DNA of 25,210 nt, from contig JBDNFC010000075.1 in the NCBI GenBank assembly GCA_041690035.1, forward strand, positions 1 through 25,210. The letters run 5' to 3'. Made by a program: the position numbers and the translations under genes. Positions 24,482-25,210 of this stretch are shown piece by piece. Positions within the stretch are counted from its first letter, which is position 1. Each line of letters begins with the position of its first letter. The notes beneath the pieces are model-generated. The model was not told the origin of the DNA. It did not search any database and worked only from the letters and a program-made list of their open reading frames with translations. The stretch comes from CALSPH01 sp041690035 (GTDB lineage Bacteria; Bacteroidota; Bacteroidia; NS11-12g; UBA955).

Positions 24482-25004
24482 TAAAAGAATTCTAGAAGAA
24501 ATTAGTAAAGGTACAATATTAATTGAACCATTTAAAGCCAATTGTTTAGGCACAAACAGTTATGATGTGCATTTAGGCCGCTATTTAGCCACGTATAAAG
24601 ATCGTGTATTGGATGCCAAAGAGCATAATCATATTACTCATTTTGAAATACCCGCAGATGGCTATGTTTTAGAACCTGGGGTGCTTTATCTGGGTGTAAC
24701 AGAAGAGTATACAGAAACCCTTGCACATGTTCCATTTTTAGAGGGGAAGTCTAGCACTGGCAGATTAGGTATAGACATTCATGCAACCGCTGGAAAAGGA
24801 GATGTGGGCTTTTGCAACACATGGACTCTTGAAATTAGCTGTGCCCAACCTGTGCGTATTTATGCCGGAATGCCTATAGGCCAATTAATCTATTTTGTAG
24901 TAGAGGGAGAAATAGAAACGATGTATAACGATAAAAAAAATGCTAAATATAGTCAGCGCACTTTAAAGCCTGTAGAAAGCATGATGTGGAAAAACAAATT
25001 TTAA
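24468..25004 (+). CDS. dcd: dCTP deaminase
   Basis: Dcd deaminates dCTP to dUTP, feeding dUMP and thymidylate synthesis. The 178 residues begin MILSDKRILEEISKG, the standard dCTP deaminase opening. The family core LEGKSSTGRLGIDIHATAGK (91-110) is present. Ser95, Arg99 and Glu122 (in TLEIS) have the same spacing as the catalytic set of E. coli Dcd (Ser111, Arg115, Glu138). Later GMPIGQLIYF matches the trimer core, and the C-terminal KYSQRTLKP is where the nucleotide is closed in. The start is GTG at 24468: an in-frame TAG lies shortly upstream and no early ATG exists. It overlaps the WD40 remnant by 14 bases, so it was probably translated by coupling to that gene. Whether it also has dUTPase activity cannot be read from the sequence. 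Confidence 0.95.
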   Translation: MILSDKRILEEISKGTILIEPFKANCLGTNSYDVHLGRYLATYKDRVLDAKEHNHITHFEIPADGYVLEPGVLYLGVTEEYTETLAHVPFLEGKSSTGRLGIDIHATAGKGDVGFCNTWTLEISCAQPVRIYAGMPIGQLIYFVVEGEIETMYNDKKNAKYSQRTLKPVESMMWKNKF

Positions 25005-25210
25005 TTTCGCTACCCTACAGTGGCATTAATTAGAATACTTTTTGTATTTAAAAACCGCTGCACATTATTATCTTTTACTATTTAGCATAAAAAATAGTTC
25101 ACCATTTGGGCTGCTTTTGATTATTTTAAAATAAAATCGCATTTAACTAAATTACGCATTTATATTGTCATACTGTAATCACTTTGTGAATTTCTAAAGC
25201 CTAATTTGAA
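25005..25210. other. Intergenic end of window, no gene seen
   Basis: The last 206 bases after dcd are AT-rich. I find no open frame of note, no RNA gene and no hairpin followed by a T run. No exact TAnnTTTG box is present on the plus strand. Confidence 0.5.

Overview
The window looks like ordinary chromosome from an AT-rich member of the Bacteroidota, probably a Chitinophagales- or Sphingobacteriales-like lineage. Four things point there: two secreted proteins with type IX secretion (T9SS) C-terminal sorting domains (one CHU_C/type B, one type A), a DUF7033-type polysaccharide deacetylase, a bifunctional-nuclease-family protein with a UVR tail, and at least six upstream regions that fit the Bacteroidota promoter pattern TTG / TAnnTTTG. 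The exact lineage is inference. I see no tRNA, rRNA, CRISPR array, insertion sequence or phage gene.

Layout. 1-3464 (+): end of mreD, then mrdA (PBP2) and rodA, the cell-elongation wall-synthesis cluster. 3494-6687 (-): operon etfB-etfA-BFN nuclease-pabC-like aminotransferase, convergent with rodA. 6688-7003: an AT-rich spacer with divergent promoters. 7004-8750 (+): cyclase-family hydrolase overlapping a family 9 glycosyltransferase. 8760-10010 (-): DUF7033 polysaccharide deacetylase. 10080-12142 (+): gmd and fcl, which make GDP-L-fucose. Together 7734-12142 reads as a surface-glycan locus. 12227-17149 (-): a giant secreted protein with 13 PKD-like repeats, each with a cysteine pair, then four fibronectin-III-like units and a CHU_C sorting domain. 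17242-20728 (-): T9SS type A cargo protein, truB and ribF, physically overlapping. 20811-22797 (-): fabG-tatC-rpiB, also overlapping. 22985-23593 (-): Sfp-type phosphopantetheinyl transferase. 23682-24481 (+): a decayed seven-unit WD40 gene. 24468-25004 (+): dcd, starting at a GTG inside the end of the WD40 remnant. 25005-25210: no gene seen.

Translation coupling by overlap is a theme (ATGA, TAATG and TTGA junctions). Two genes (ribF, dcd) have no usable ATG and must start at TTG and GTG. In contrast, at the cyclase, PKD, tatC and fabG genes an upstream TTG could be mistaken for the start and an ATG is better. Two genes (cyclase and PKD protein) have a -7 box so close to the ATG that their mRNAs should be leaderless or nearly so.

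I did not find a clearly new multi-gene system. The most unusual items are the 13-fold Cys-paired PKD array, the WD40 pseudogene whose tail still carries the dcd start, the TTG-started ribF, and the translational coupling of a secreted protein to truB.
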